Shown piece by piece: positions 6,857 to 7,249 of a DNA stretch of 7,249 bases. A program made the position numbers and the translations under genes. Location: assembly GCA_947307005.1 (NCBI GenBank), contig CAMZHY010000179.1, forward strand, positions 1 to 7,249. Reading direction: 5' to 3'. Numbering within the stretch: position 1 is the stretch's first letter; every line of letters starts with the position of its first letter. The notes under the pieces are model-generated. The model searched no databases and was not told the DNA's origin. It saw nothing but the letters and a program-made list of their open reading frames with translations. This stretch comes from an uncultured Planctomycetaceae bacterium. Its GTDB lineage: Bacteria > Planctomycetota > Planctomycetia > Pirellulales > Thermoguttaceae.

Positions 6857-6887
6857 GTAATAGCCGTTCTAAGAACGAACCAATCAA
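6857..6887 (-). promoter_or_regulatory. Weak candidate proximal promoter spanning a palindrome
   Basis: On the minus strand, TTGATT (6887-6882) and TATTAC (6862-6857) are 19 bases apart. Both boxes are weak and the spacer is long. A perfect 13-base palindrome (6865-6877) lies in the spacer, where a repressor or activator could sit. Offered only as an alternative to the stronger distal promoter. Confidence 0.2.
6865..6877. repeat. Palindrome CGTTCTAAGAACG
   Basis: Two perfect 6-base arms around one central base, about 100 bases upstream of the gene start. The symmetry fits a dimeric regulator site, but no known operator is recognised. The first nine bases of the surrounding AGCCGTTCT (6862-6870) recur at 6961-6969. 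Confidence 0.4.
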
Positions 6888-6958
6888 TTTTCTTCTTTGG
6901 CGTTTTTGCCGCGACGCTATGCGGGACCCCGCGACGTAATCGTCTTTTCGACCCGCGT

Positions 6959-6991
6959 CGAGCCGTTCTTAATCGAAAAAGGAACGGCTCG
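6959..6991. repeat. Perfect 10-base inverted repeat, loop 13 (strong hairpin)
   Basis: CGAGCCGTTC (6959-6968) pairs with GAACGGCTCG (6982-6991). The stem can extend inward by T6969/G6981 (wobble on the plus-strand RNA) and T6970/A6980, leaving a 9-base loop. No T-run follows on either strand, so it is not a standard intrinsic terminator. It lies inside the putative leader of the giant gene, about 200 bases before the start codon, and could act as an RNA structure or a DNA operator. Confidence 0.6.
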
Positions 6992-7023
6992 CGCGCCAAG
7001 ATTTTCCGTCGCGTCGGTTCTTC

Positions 7024-7051
7024 CGATAAAACGAGTCGCGTCGATAAAACG
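7024..7051. repeat. Tandem pair of CGATAAAACG, 18-base period
   Basis: CGATAAAACG occurs at 7024-7033 and 7042-7051. The centre-to-centre distance of 18 bases is close to, but not exactly, two helical turns. A pair of 10-base copies so close together in a short non-coding region could be binding sites for a regulator. No known site is recognised and chance cannot be excluded. Confidence 0.3.
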
Positions 7052-7151
7052 CTTTGGCTCTTTGGTCAGACGTCCACTCGAAGCCTGACAGCCCAAAACA
7101 AGTCTTAAATCGCCTCCGTCTAAACGACAAAAGCCGCCTTTCTTCGCTTAT

Positions 7152-7201
7152 CGACGCATTTTTCCGAATGGACGAAAACGCTAAACGAGGAAAATGCGAC
7201 G
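7152..7201. repeat. Imperfect inverted repeat in the promoter-proximal leader
   Basis: CGACGCATTTTTCC (7152-7165) faces GGAAAATGCGACG (7189-7201) across a 23-base loop. The arms pair with one extra T on the left and one A-A mismatch. It lies directly downstream of the candidate distal promoter, at about +10 to +60 of the predicted transcript. No riboswitch class is recognised. Confidence 0.4.
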
Positions 7202-7217
7202 GGACTCGACCGCCCTC

Positions 7218-7246
7218 TTTATAAAGAAGATACGCGTCTGAGTCAA
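7218..7246 (-). promoter_or_regulatory. Sigma70-like promoter, TTGACT-N17-TATAAA
   Basis: On the minus strand, TTGACT (7246-7241) and TATAAA (7223-7218) are separated by exactly 17 bases, each matching the consensus at 5 of 6 positions. It points toward the giant gene and is the best promoter match in the upstream region. Transcription would start near 7211 and give a leader of about 450 bases. It lies at the window edge, so it could also serve an element that is not visible here. Confidence 0.55.
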
Positions 7247-7249
7247 TAC

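Larger units (their letters stand above)
6764..7249. other. Upstream non-coding region of the giant gene
   Basis: No convincing gene lies in these 486 bases. The plus-strand frames open here start with TTG, lack a Shine-Dalgarno sequence and give Arg-rich products. A minus-strand frame of nearly 90 codons is open from after a TGA near 7066 to a TAA near 6822, but it has no ATG. The region holds the candidate promoters, the ribosome binding site, three inverted repeats, one palindrome and the tandem repeat listed separately. Confidence 0.7.

Noticed and set aside
6822..7065. Minus-strand open frame in the leader, nearly 90 codons
   Set aside because: No ATG and no ribosome binding site before its possible TTG start near 6999. 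The product is basic and unrecognised, and its frame runs through the strong hairpin.
6848..7108. 86-residue plus-strand reading frame upstream of the giant gene
   Set aside because: TTG start, no Shine-Dalgarno sequence, Arg-rich low-quality product, and it overlaps the inverted repeats. No support as a gene.

Overview
The window holds one complete giant gene on the minus strand (50..6763) and about 490 bases of its upstream region. The gene encodes a 2237-residue secreted or surface protein made of repeats. Its N-terminus carries the motif LEERQLL after a basic stretch, which fits the LEPR-XLL N-terminal motif typical of large Planctomycetota extracellular proteins. It also has a parallel beta-helix of the 'choice-of-anchor Q' type ending in TIDAGAYEF, a long fibronectin type III (FN3) array and an acidic C-terminus. 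Together these suggest a planctomycete, probably Pirellulales-like. That assignment rests on protein style only, because the window has no rRNA or marker gene.

Layout, read in the direction of the gene (high to low coordinates). A sigma70-like promoter (TTGACT, 17 bases, TATAAA) lies at 7218-7246. It is followed by a putative leader of about 450 bases with several inverted repeats and one tandem repeat but no convincing gene. A Shine-Dalgarno sequence GAAGGAG (6770-6776) precedes the double ATG at 6763/6760. The protein then runs as follows: basic leader with LEERQLL (residues 1-45); first beta-helix segment (about 62-212); an insertion of about 330 residues holding an Ig/cadherin-like domain and an unrecognised domain (213-545); second beta-helix segment (546-708); sixteen FN3 modules (709-2206); and an acidic tail (2207-2237). 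The stop codon is TGA at 50-52, followed by a weak hairpin at the window edge.

No catalytic domain is visible. The likely role is adhesion, cell-surface architecture or binding of matrix or polysaccharide, inferred from architecture. The points most worth a second look are the beta-helix split by an inserted module, the unrecognised domain flanked by two of only three cysteines in the protein, the higher-order A-B-A-B structure of FN3 modules 2-5, the acidic C-terminal tail, and the structured leader. The long plus-strand reading frames are antisense shadows caused by codon bias.
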